Of a stretch of 21,995 nucleotides of DNA, positions 15,351 through 21,588 are shown piece by piece (the stretch's first letter is position 1; every line of letters begins with the position of its first letter). The stretch is from IMG/VR virus record IMGVR_UViG_3300006751_000165, positions 1-21,995 of that record; one strand, given 5' to 3'. The translations under genes were made by a program, and so were the position numbers. Under the pieces are notes generated by a model. That model worked only from the letters and a program-made list of their open reading frames with translations. It did not search any database and had not been told where the DNA came from. This DNA comes from a virus.

Positions 15351-15359
15351 GATAGTCAA
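15331..15359 (-). promoter_or_regulatory. Leftward sigma70-type promoter (TTGACT-N17-TATAAC)
   Basis: On the minus strand, TTGACT (15359-15354) and TATAAC (15336-15331) are separated by exactly 17 bases; each box matches consensus at 5 of 6 positions. The predicted transcript start is near 15324, giving a leader of about 27 nt to the nuclease start at 15297. The -35 box covers the first base of the divergent resolvase gene. Confidence 0.65.
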
Positions 15360-15736
15360 TGACTGAAATCAAGTTTGAAATTAAGGGACAGCCCCACAGC
15401 AAGGCCAACAGCAGAAGGCTGGTCTATTTTGGCAAGCGCCCGGCCTTCATCAAATCTTCACAGGCCATAGAGTACGAAAAGATTTTTGCTGCTCAATGCC
15501 CTGTGCTTGATCCGATTATTCCATACAACAAAAAAGACAAGCAGGACGTAGCTGTTCACATGACGATCTTTTACGCCAGCCGTCGCCCTGATCTTGATGA
15601 GTCTCTGATACTTGATTGTATGCAGGGTCGAATTTACGAGAACGACAGGTGTGTTAAAGAGAAACACATTTACTGGGGTCTCGACAAAGTAGACCCTCGT
15701 GCCGAGATTGAAGTCATAAAAATGCCGCCCCCGTAG
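15359..15736 (+). CDS. RusA-family Holliday junction resolvase
   Basis: This 125-residue protein matches RusA-type endonucleases, dimeric enzymes that resolve four-way junctions in phage replication and recombination. The acidic core is seen as RRPDLDESLILDCMQG (D78, D80, D86) and YENDRCVKE (D96). The start has the family's KGQPHSKANSRR basic segment, and the end DKVDPRAEIEV is the typical final strand. It differs from E. coli RusA by having E-S rather than D-N after the second Asp, a variation I regard as tolerable. No Shine-Dalgarno is seen and the gene probably starts a leaderless transcript. A GC-rich hairpin covers its last codons and stop. Confidence 0.87.
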   Translation: MTEIKFEIKGQPHSKANSRRLVYFGKRPAFIKSSQAIEYEKIFAAQCPVLDPIIPYNKKDKQDVAVHMTIFYASRRPDLDESLILDCMQGRIYENDRCVKEKHIYWGLDKVDPRAEIEVIKMPPP

Positions 15737-15742
15737 GGGCGG
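15716..15742 (-). terminator. Leftward intrinsic terminator with UNCG tetraloop
   Basis: On the minus strand, the 8-bp stem GCCGCCCC/GGGGCGGC closes a UACG tetraloop with a C-G closing pair and is followed by ATTTTTATG, a U tract. Read on the plus strand the loop is CGTA and no T run follows, so the signal works mainly leftward, against the resolvase gene it overlaps. It could stop antisense transcription before the divergent promoters. Confidence 0.6.
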
Positions 15743-15799
15743 CAAGTATCAGGGAGGCCATGTTCAAATTGGGAATCAGAACAAGACGAGGGAATTATA

Positions 15800-17584
15800 A
15801 TGCAAATGAGTGACCAAGACAATTACATTCAAGACCAAATTGAAGTCAGAGCAAACAGCGCAAGGTCAGGCTACTCGACCACCGCAAGGATCAGATGTCC
15901 GGCTTGCTCAGATACAAGAAAGAAGGACGGCGAAAGGTCGATGGCCGTCACCTTTTTTAATGACCGTCTTGTCTACAAGTGCCATCACTGCGATGAGAAA
16001 GGCGTAATCCATTACGACCGAAAGGCCGTAAAGCCTCGCCGCTCTTATCCTAAAGTCCAGCGGGTGGACAGCCCCCCGCCTTCAGCCATCGACTGGCTTG
16101 TTAAAGAGAGGAAGATCAGCCCTCAGGTCGTAATGGATTACGGCGTTGCCGCTTCACGAAAATACTTTCAGAAACTACAGGCTGAAGCAGACTGCGTCGG
16201 CTTTCCGTTTTACAACGGCGGTGAGGTATACGCAGTCAAATACCGTACTTCTGGTGGAGAGAAGGCGCATACGCAAGAGGGCGCTGGTGGTGCCCAGAGT
16301 TTCTTTGGTATTGAGCGGGTAGCAGCAGACGCCGACACGTTAGTGATATGCGAAGGTGAGATTGACCAGTTAAGCCTAGCGAGTGCTGGTGTTCTGAATG
16401 CTATAAGCGTTCCGAATGGTGCCCCGATGAAGGCGTCGGAGGGCGAGGTTGACCCCGACAATGATCGTAAGTACGGCTTTGTCTGGGCGGCAAAGGACTT
16501 GCTGACACAGGTTGGTAAGGTTGTTCTGGCCGTTGACATCGACGGCCCCGGCCAAGCCCTCGCAGAAGAACTTGCTAGACGGATTGGCAAGATCAAGTGC
16601 TGGCAGGTTGAGTGGCCTGAAGGATGCAAAGACCCGAACGATGTACTGGTCAAGCACGGAAGTGAGAAGTTGGCTGAAGTCATCGGTGACTCGAAGCCGT
16701 GGCCTATCACTGGTCTCTTCGATGTCGATCATTACGCTGATCAGGTTGACCAGATATATGAGCGCGGCCATCAGCGTGGCTTGTCTACAGGTCTGGACTG
16801 TATAGATGAGTTATTCACAATCAGCCCCGGTCAGCTTTCGATTGTCACAGGGCACCCATCATCAGGTAAGTCTGAGTTCATCGATCAGATCATGGTCAAC
16901 ATGGCTGAGGCATATGACTGGCCATTCGCCGTGTGTTCTTTCGAAAACGATCCCCCAACACACATCATCAAGTTAATGGAGAAACATGCGGGGGTTCCCT
17001 TCCATGATGGCCCAAGCATGAGGATGACTCGTGATGAGTTAGCTGAGGCGAAGGACTGGTGCGGTCGCCATTTCTTTTTTGTTGAGCAGAACGATGGAGA
17101 GCCAGCGACCATCGAGTCGATATTGGAGAGGGCGCAAGCCGCGATCCTGCGCTACGGAGTTAGGGGTTTGATCATCGATCCTTACAACTATGTCGATATT
17201 GACAAGTCAAAGGTGAGCGAGACGGAAGCGATCAGTCAGATGCTGACACGGTGTCGTCTTTTTGCACGGGCACATGACGTTCACGTCTGGTTCGTCGCGC
17301 ACCCAGCCAAGATGATGCGAGATGGTGGGGAGTTTCCTGCGCCAAAGGGCTACGACATTTCAGGGTCAGCGGCATGGTTTGCTAAGGCTGATCTTGGCGT
17401 GACGGTTCACAGAAAACCAGACACAAATTTATCAGAAATCCACTGCTGGAAGGTTCGATTCAAGTGGATTGGGCAACAAGGAGTAAGAGATGTCGAATAC
17501 TTTAAAACAACAGGACAGTATAAAGAACCCTTCCAATACACGGGAGCCGTTCAATCCCCAGTCTACATTCAAGGCAGAGATTAG
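15800..17584 (+). CDS. Bifunctional DNA primase-helicase (T7 gp4-like)
   Basis: This 594-residue protein combines primase and replicative helicase. The N-terminal zinc ribbon uses C33, C36, C61 and C64 (RCPACSD and YKCHHCDEKG). The TOPRIM fold shows LVICEGEID (184-189) and VVLAVDIDGPG (D246, D248). The helicase has Walker A GHPSSGKS (351-358), Walker B RGLIIDPYN (D460), VWFVAHPAK with H501 at the gamma-phosphate sensor position, and KVRFKW near the end. These match the T7 gene 4 layout. It should unwind the fork and lay primers for the phage polymerase, which is not in this window. A GAGGG Shine-Dalgarno 7 nt upstream supports the start at 15800 rather than the nearby internal ATG. The last 95 bases overlap the next gene. 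Confidence 0.93.
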   Translation: MQMSDQDNYIQDQIEVRANSARSGYSTTARIRCPACSDTRKKDGERSMAVTFFNDRLVYKCHHCDEKGVIHYDRKAVKPRRSYPKVQRVDSPPPSAIDWLVKERKISPQVVMDYGVAASRKYFQKLQAEADCVGFPFYNGGEVYAVKYRTSGGEKAHTQEGAGGAQSFFGIERVAADADTLVICEGEIDQLSLASAGVLNAISVPNGAPMKASEGEVDPDNDRKYGFVWAAKDLLTQVGKVVLAVDIDGPGQALAEELARRIGKIKCWQVEWPEGCKDPNDVLVKHGSEKLAEVIGDSKPWPITGLFDVDHYADQVDQIYERGHQRGLSTGLDCIDELFTISPGQLSIVTGHPSSGKSEFIDQIMVNMAEAYDWPFAVCSFENDPPTHIIKLMEKHAGVPFHDGPSMRMTRDELAEAKDWCGRHFFFVEQNDGEPATIESILERAQAAILRYGVRGLIIDPYNYVDIDKSKVSETEAISQMLTRCRLFARAHDVHVWFVAHPAKMMRDGGEFPAPKGYDISGSAAWFAKADLGVTVHRKPDTNLSEIHCWKVRFKWIGQQGVRDVEYFKTTGQYKEPFQYTGAVQSPVYIQGRD

Positions 17585-18317
17585 AGCGCACTCTGTTGTA
17601 GATTTCTTTGTGCTTGAGACAAATTTGCCACCTGATTTCGTCGCCCTTCTTAACGAAGAGATTGACAAGTTACTGGCAGAAGAGAACGTCGAGGAAAAGG
17701 ATTATTCTGGAAACCTTGTTGGGCAAATCAAGAGCGGGGCACAGCTTCTTCTTGAGAAAGACAGATGCGAGGCGTTCCACGGCGTGTACGGCGTAGCGGA
17801 AAGCTTGGCCAAGGAATACGCCAAGAGGTTCATGATGATCGGGGCGGGGGATGTAATACAACAAGGTGCCGTCGATTACGTTCACGCAGATTGTTATGAG
17901 GCGTGGTCAGTTCATAGTTTCAGGGGGGATTATAATCCTATCCACGATCACGGTAACCGTCTCGATGGTGGCATGAGTTTTGTGATCTACGCGCAGGTGC
18001 CGCCTGACATGAGAAACAAAGAGGCGTCGAACATGAAAAACGCTTCTGGGTGGATGGATGGCTGCATCAGCTTTATTAACGGGCCGACCAGCCAGAACGC
18101 TGCGGCATCGTTTCGCTGGCCCAAAGTTATGAATATAATTCCAGAGGTGGGGAAGATGGTGATCTTTCCACACTGGTTGAACCACATGGTTTACCCGTTC
18201 GATTGTGAGGGTGAGCGGCGCTCAATCGGTGGCAACATTACGATGATGACTGAGGAGCAGCATCAGATATTGACGAGTCAGATTATGGATACTGGGGGAG
18301 CGAGTGGGGAAAAATAA
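17490..18317 (+). CDS. 2OG-Fe(II) oxygenase (PF13759-like)
   Basis: This 275-residue protein has the double-stranded beta-helix signature of phage 2-oxoglutarate/iron oxygenases: YNPIHDHGN (H152, H154), GGMSFVIYAQVP, GCISFINGP, IPEVGKMVIFPHWLNHMVYPF (H228, H232) and GERRSIGGNI (R243/R244, N249). The HxH...FPxWLxHxVxP...RxSI order fits the PF13759 group rather than the AspH group of the other hydroxylase. The N-terminal 30 residues look disordered, while the strong AAGGAG 6 nt before the ATG at 17490 supports this start despite the 95-base overlap with the primase-helicase. Being coupled to the replication genes, it may act early on DNA, a protein or a small metabolite; the substrate cannot be read from the sequence. 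Confidence 0.83.
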   Translation: MSNTLKQQDSIKNPSNTREPFNPQSTFKAEIRAHSVVDFFVLETNLPPDFVALLNEEIDKLLAEENVEEKDYSGNLVGQIKSGAQLLLEKDRCEAFHGVYGVAESLAKEYAKRFMMIGAGDVIQQGAVDYVHADCYEAWSVHSFRGDYNPIHDHGNRLDGGMSFVIYAQVPPDMRNKEASNMKNASGWMDGCISFINGPTSQNAAASFRWPKVMNIIPEVGKMVIFPHWLNHMVYPFDCEGERRSIGGNITMMTEEQHQILTSQIMDTGGASGEK

Positions 18318-18618
18318 TTTTAAACCACACCCCACGAACCGTGGGGATGTTCTTGATGCCGCCCGTAACCTGATCTGTGGTGATCGGGCAGAGACGCACG
18401 GGGATGCCAGTGAAAACTTTGGGAATATCGCAGATTTATGGAGCGTGTATCTGAGCCGCACGGTCACTGCGAGAGACGTGGCTTTGATGATGGCTCTTCT
18501 GAAGATAGCGCGAACAAAGTCGGGCACCGCTAACAGCGATGATGTCGTGGACGCTATCGGATACTTGGCTCTGGGGGAAGAGGTGGTCTCCGCCCCCTCA
18601 CAACAGGGAGCGGAGTGA
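18304..18618 (+). CDS. DUF6378-like small phage protein
   Basis: This 104-residue protein resembles the DUF6378 phage family. Matching segments are RGDVLDAARNLICGDRAETHG, FGNIADLWSVYL, ARDVALMMALLKIART and VVDAIGYLALGEE. It is all helical and acidic at conserved positions; proteins of this type are often near nucleotide-metabolism or replication genes, but I know of no proven activity. The start is GTG at 18304, overlapping the oxygenase stop by 14 bases, with a G-rich Shine-Dalgarno a few bases upstream. It is the last gene on this plus-strand run and ends 20 bases from the convergent RHH gene. Confidence 0.8.
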   Translation: MGKNNFKPHPTNRGDVLDAARNLICGDRAETHGDASENFGNIADLWSVYLSRTVTARDVALMMALLKIARTKSGTANSDDVVDAIGYLALGEEVVSAPSQQGAE

Positions 18619-18638
18619 ATAGCCATTAAAGTTGTGGG

Positions 18639-18887
18639 CTAGAGATGATTACGGATCAGATATCTGATCTGGGCAGACGTGGTCCGCTCGTTATCATCAC
18701 AAGCTTTCTTTAGCTTGGAAAGACAGGTCTGGTCTAGAACGATGTGAAGTCGCGTGTTCTCACCAGTCCCTGCTTGAGCTGTTGAAGGTGTCGAGACGGC
18801 GACGGAGCGCGGATTCAACTGACCCCCAATAGGTACTAGCCCAGTCTTCGCCTCGCTCGTCGGATCGCTCTCTTGCTCTTGTTGCAT
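18639..18887 (-). CDS. Ribbon-helix-helix DNA-binding protein 2
   Basis: This 82-residue protein has a disordered, Ser/Thr/Pro/Gln-rich N-terminal half and a C-terminal ribbon-helix-helix domain: TRLHIVLDQTCLSKLKKAC (strand then helix A) and ERTTSAQIRYLIRNHL (helix B). This is the Arc/CopG/MetJ-like fold that binds DNA as a dimer through its paired strands. GAGGAG lies 8 nt before the ATG. It is at the end of the right-hand minus cluster, so it may repress that cluster or the divergent region. It is not a duplicate of the other RHH protein: the DNA-binding domain lies at the C-terminus here and at the N-terminus there. Confidence 0.72.
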   Translation of the reverse strand: MQQEQESDPTSEAKTGLVPIGGQLNPRSVAVSTPSTAQAGTGENTRLHIVLDQTCLSKLKKACDDNERTTSAQIRYLIRNHL

Positions 18888-18945
18888 TGTGTAATCTCCT
18901 CAACACATTGGTCGCCTGTTCAGACGAATTGGTTACGTTGTTCAT
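18760..18945 (-). CDS. Possible small overlapping gene upstream of RHH protein 2
   Basis: A 61-codon frame begins MNNVTNSSEQATNVLRRL and has an excellent Shine-Dalgarno, AAGGAG 5 nt before the ATG, better than most genes here. It overlaps the RHH gene by 128 bases in another frame. The product is charged with an Arg-rich middle (RARERSDERGEDW) and matches nothing I know. Either it is a real small or leader peptide coupling translation of the RHH gene, or the ribosome site serves a frame joined by slippage. The evidence is the ribosome-binding site only. Confidence 0.3.
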   Translation of the reverse strand: MNNVTNSSEQATNVLRRLHNATRARERSDERGEDWASTYWGSVESALRRRLDTFNSSSRDW

Positions 18946-18982
18946 AGACACTCCTTCTATCACACTGCGTGGGCCGTAGCAA

Positions 18983-19336
18983 TCACGCTCCCTCATCCGG
19001 TGTGTTCTTTTCTGGGTAATCTTTCGGCACCAGCTTAACGATGTCAGCAGATGGTAGCTTCTGACTGATTTCCCGAAACTCTGGAGATTGAAGCACGTCA
19101 TCATAGGTCGCAGTCTCCAAATTTATTTGTATGCAATCACCATTTATGGTCACGCTCTCCACTTCGCTCGTTAGGCACACGCTGCCGCGCATACCTAGAA
19201 ACACAAGCAACTGCCGGTGCTTGGCTTCCAAAAGCACACCCATGTCAGCAAGGCTAAGTTGAGCAGCCAAGGTGCCTAAAGAATCCGCGTGGATTTCTTT
19301 TGGCTGTTTGAGATAGTCGCTAGTCTGTATATACAT
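18983..19336 (-). CDS. Hypothetical protein
   Basis: This 117-residue protein (MYIQTSDYLKQ start) has alternating strands and helices, including TLAAQLSLADMGVLLEAKHRQ, VFLGMRGSVCL and VTINGDCIQINLE, with an acidic C-terminus. I do not recognise it. Two in-frame ATGs are available: 19345 touches the GGGAGG directly, while 19336 has a 9-nt gap to GGAGG, so I chose the latter. It overlaps the end of the upstream CxxCxGxG gene by 17 bases, which suggests coupled translation in the minus-strand cluster. Confidence 0.65.
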   Translation of the reverse strand: MYIQTSDYLKQPKEIHADSLGTLAAQLSLADMGVLLEAKHRQLLVFLGMRGSVCLTSEVESVTINGDCIQINLETATYDDVLQSPEFREISQKLPSADIVKLVPKDYPEKNTPDEGA

Positions 19337-19646
19337 TCGGAACATCCTCCCATGTTACATTGCCTTTGCCCCAGCACCTTTCGCACTCAAGATCGACTTC
19401 GTCGTAGCCTTGCCACGGCCCGTTGGCGTTAACACCACCAACAACTACGTCTCCCTTGACCTGCCCAGTGCCTTCGCAATCACGGCATTCAAATTCAAAA
19501 TCTGGCATGATTTCATCCCAGTCATTTCGCCATGCGTAAATCATTTCAATCTTTACTGACGAGTCAATGCAAAGCTTAACCAAAGCCCCGATTGTTTTGG
19601 GGTCGCCAGAAGCTTGAATGTCTGCTCTTATGCTGTTGTCAACCAT
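19320..19646 (-). CDS. Small protein with two CxxCxGxG zinc-binding motifs
   Basis: This 108-residue protein has two CxxCxGxG-type motifs, CRDCEGTGQV and CERCWGKGNV, spaced about 37 residues apart. These are the zinc-binding repeats of the DnaJ cysteine-rich domain, which binds one zinc per pair of motifs. There is no J domain, so it is not a complete co-chaperone. The N-terminal 50 residues are helical (IGALVKLCIDSSVKIEMIY). A strong AAAGGAGAG site lies about 6 nt upstream of the ATG. It overlaps the preceding gene by 8 bases. It may interact with a host chaperone or act as a zinc-bound adaptor; function is unknown. Confidence 0.72.
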   Translation of the reverse strand: MVDNSIRADIQASGDPKTIGALVKLCIDSSVKIEMIYAWRNDWDEIMPDFEFECRDCEGTGQVKGDVVVGGVNANGPWQGYDEVDLECERCWGKGNVTWEDVPNVYTD

Positions 19647-20931
19647 GGTTACTCTCCTTTCTTTCGATCCTTTTGTTAGTTAACAGATAGTCCTTGGTGA
19701 TGGTGCCAAGTTCTTTGTTGCCACGCTTGTGGGATTTGACCCACACCCGTCGCCCATCACGCAGTCTGCGGAAGTGACCACGCACATCGTGCAGTCTTTT
19801 CATTCCGCGCACTTCTTCTAGGTAGTCAGTCGGCGTGATCGACACGCCATTCACTTTGGGTAAATCAATCTCACACACAATGTGTGAATTAAATTTTATA
19901 GGTTTGCCGTAGCGTATTCCGCCGCGACCTGTTGCCAGTTTCGGTGTCTTGATAACCCAGTCATAGTTAAGAACGTGCAACAGACAGATCAAAAACCTTG
20001 CGTCACCAGCAGAAGATATACTGCCAGAAAACTTGGTGATTGATTCGTGGTCCTCGTCGCTGTAGCTGGGGTCATCGTCAGACGAGCGCGGCACCAGCCA
20101 GTCAATCGACCTAGACTGCACAGCATGGATATGATTCGTCAGTCCGATGAAAGACCAGTCTTCCATCGACTCCTTAGAGACATGTTGTATCTGTTCATTA
20201 AACCACTGAATGCCCAGTAACGTGCGAACATTTTCCGCATGGGTATTTAAATGCTGCGTGTACTCTTCTTCGTATCCGCTCCTGTCGGGAGGGGTGAAGG
20301 AAAAGTCCTGATGAAACGCCCGGTGATCTTTGTCTGACCAAGGATGTGGTGACAGTTCAAAAGCAGACCCATCAAACATAATCCGTTGACGGGTAACCGC
20401 TTGCCCCTCTTTACCAACAGGATACACGGGCGTAAAGCAGTAGTGATCTTCTTCGCCCGTCCCGATAAGGGGATAGTCAAGTTCTTCGATAAAGTAACCA
20501 ACGTAATCGGACGAACCCGACAAACCTGCCGACCACATTGAATGAGCGGCAGTGTTATTGGTCATGAGATAGTGTTCGCCGATTGCTTCTTGTCTTACAC
20601 GCTCGTCCCACTCAATCCACATAGGTGTGTTGGGCGGCACGGCATCGCCGATAATAGCCAACAGTGAGTCGGCATCGATTGTCATCGAAAGAGAGACGGC
20701 GTGGCGAACCATCGAGTCGTCCACCGTGTAGCGAGTAGCTTTACGAAGTCCATTGTAAGCGCCCTTGATTCGGTCACGCGAGTGAGGGGTAAGCCTGACC
20801 CGCTCCCCCTTGCTGTTGCGTCGGGCAACACTGGGGCAAATGTTTGGCACACTTTCGTAGGAGATGAGGCCAACCTTTGGCGCAGATAAAGCGGCCAGCG
20901 TTTGATCGGCCAGATTATATTCACTGGTCAT
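19639..20931 (-). CDS. Conserved phage protein with C-terminal VRGHFR/WVxxHxRG module
   Basis: This 430-residue protein has no domain I can name. The N-terminal region holds LTPHSRDRIKGAYNG and a DSMVRHAVSL stretch; the middle has aromatic, acidic strands (MWIEWDERVRQEAIG, PLIGTGEEDHYCFTP). The end carries a compact basic module: HDVRGHFRRLRDGRRVWVKSH then KRGNKELGTITKDY. I recall this VRGH...WV..H.RG...G...KDY ending from many phage proteins of unknown function; it looks like a nucleic-acid-binding element. The start at 20931 is chosen because AAGGAAG lies about 9 nt upstream; the longer frame upstream enters the terminator hairpin. It overlaps the next gene by 8 bases. Confidence 0.75.
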   Translation of the reverse strand: MTSEYNLADQTLAALSAPKVGLISYESVPNICPSVARRNSKGERVRLTPHSRDRIKGAYNGLRKATRYTVDDSMVRHAVSLSMTIDADSLLAIIGDAVPPNTPMWIEWDERVRQEAIGEHYLMTNNTAAHSMWSAGLSGSSDYVGYFIEELDYPLIGTGEEDHYCFTPVYPVGKEGQAVTRQRIMFDGSAFELSPHPWSDKDHRAFHQDFSFTPPDRSGYEEEYTQHLNTHAENVRTLLGIQWFNEQIQHVSKESMEDWSFIGLTNHIHAVQSRSIDWLVPRSSDDDPSYSDEDHESITKFSGSISSAGDARFLICLLHVLNYDWVIKTPKLATGRGGIRYGKPIKFNSHIVCEIDLPKVNGVSITPTDYLEEVRGMKRLHDVRGHFRRLRDGRRVWVKSHKRGNKELGTITKDYLLTNKRIERKESNHG

Positions 20932-20975
20932 GATGATCTTCCTTTCTGTGATTGATGAGTCACTGGTAACCTGTA

Positions 20976-21010
20976 AGAAAAAGGGCGGCACCCATGATTA
21001 GGTGCCGCCC
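20976..21010 (-). terminator. Leftward rho-independent terminator
   Basis: On the minus strand, a perfect 10-bp stem (GGGCGGCACC with GGTGCCGCCC, 8-base loop) is followed at once by TTTTTCTT. It sits between the small conserved gene at 21102 and the 430-residue gene starting at 20931. GGTAACC copies flank it in inverted orientation (20964-20970 and 21031-21037). Confidence 0.85.
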
Positions 21011-21101
21011 GTGAGCCACGAGACCCGAAAGGTTACCAATTTACATCTCTGCTCACTGACGGGGTTTTGGGTGGGGCACTCGCCGTCTGATCCCCTCACA
21101 G
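21011..21101. other. Non-coding spacer upstream of the terminator
   Basis: No gene with a credible start is visible between the end of the 110-residue gene and the terminator hairpin. The spacer contains one copy of GGTTACC (21031-21037) that is inverted relative to the copy at 20964-20970. I found no clear -35/-10 pair that would drive the leftward gene at 20931. Confidence 0.4.
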
Positions 21102-21434
21102 TCAGTGTCCGACGTAGCGCCAGACTTTTATCTCCCGACTGTGATTAGTCTTTCGAGAAGACTTTATCCTCTGGCCGGTGAACTCCCAGTCCTTTCCCTT
21201 GAACAGTGAGCCAGCCGCATTGCCCAGCGACTCGGTGATGCCTTCTTTCAGGAATGCTTTACCGACATCATCGGCGGTAACGGTCCTGCTTTCTCTTAGC
21301 ATGGCGATTTGCTTCGCAACATGGCGCGCATGGTCAAGCAACATATGCTTGCCGCCATACTCTGCGGCGGTCATGCCTTCTTCTTTAAGACGATTGCTTT
21401 CCGCGATGTCGAACAGATCAAGTTCCTTATTCAT
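21102..21434 (-). CDS. Conserved small phage protein, unknown function
   Basis: This 110-residue protein has a helical first half (MTAAEYGGKHMLLDHARHVAKQIAML), a VTADDVGKAFLKEGI segment, then LGNAAGSLFKGKDWEFTG and a basic, strand-like end with KTNHSREIKVWRYVGH. The last part resembles a winged-helix wing found at the end of several small phage proteins, but this is only an impression. AAAGG lies 8 nt before the ATG, inside the end of the upstream 49-codon gene, which stops 4 bases before. The terminator follows about 90 bases downstream. Confidence 0.7.
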   Translation of the reverse strand: MNKELDLFDIAESNRLKEEGMTAAEYGGKHMLLDHARHVAKQIAMLRESRTVTADDVGKAFLKEGITESLGNAAGSLFKGKDWEFTGQRIKSSRKTNHSREIKVWRYVGH

Positions 21435-21438
21435 TGTT

Positions 21439-21588
21439 TCAACCTTTCAGGTCTATGATTAACTGATCAAGAGTAGGTGCCAGAACTAAGAGGGCGGCGA
21501 TCAGAGCCGCGCCCACAAGAGCGGCGATGAGAGACAATATGATTTCTTTTTTGTCTCGCCTTGCCCAGTCGTGGCGGTGCTTATTCAT
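21439..21588 (-). CDS. 49-residue single-pass membrane protein
   Basis: This short gene is supported by position. Its ATG overlaps the upstream stop as ATGA, GGAAGG lies about 8 nt before it, and its TGA is 4 bases from the next start. The product begins MNKHRHDWARRDKKE, strongly basic, then has one membrane segment (about 16-37, Ala/Leu/Ile-rich, with two glycines or small residues per turn) and a short tail TLDQLIIDLKG. By the positive-inside rule the N-terminus should face the cytoplasm. A small membrane protein made with early genes could modify host membrane functions, for instance superinfection immunity; this is speculative. Confidence 0.72.
   Translation of the reverse strand: MNKHRHDWARRDKKEIILSLIAALVGAALIAALLVLAPTLDQLIIDLKG

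Noticed and set aside
15796-15801. TATAAT box just before the primase-helicase
   Set aside because: It overlaps the start codon and no -35 element is found 17 bases upstream, so it is probably fortuitous.
18588-18616. Imperfect CTCCGC/GCGGAG hairpin at the end of the DUF6378-like gene
   Set aside because: The inner stem is interrupted and no T tract follows on either strand, so I do not call a terminator.
20932-20991. 20-residue N-terminal extension of the 430-residue gene
   Set aside because: It would begin inside the terminator hairpin, while AAGGAAG supports the start at 20931.
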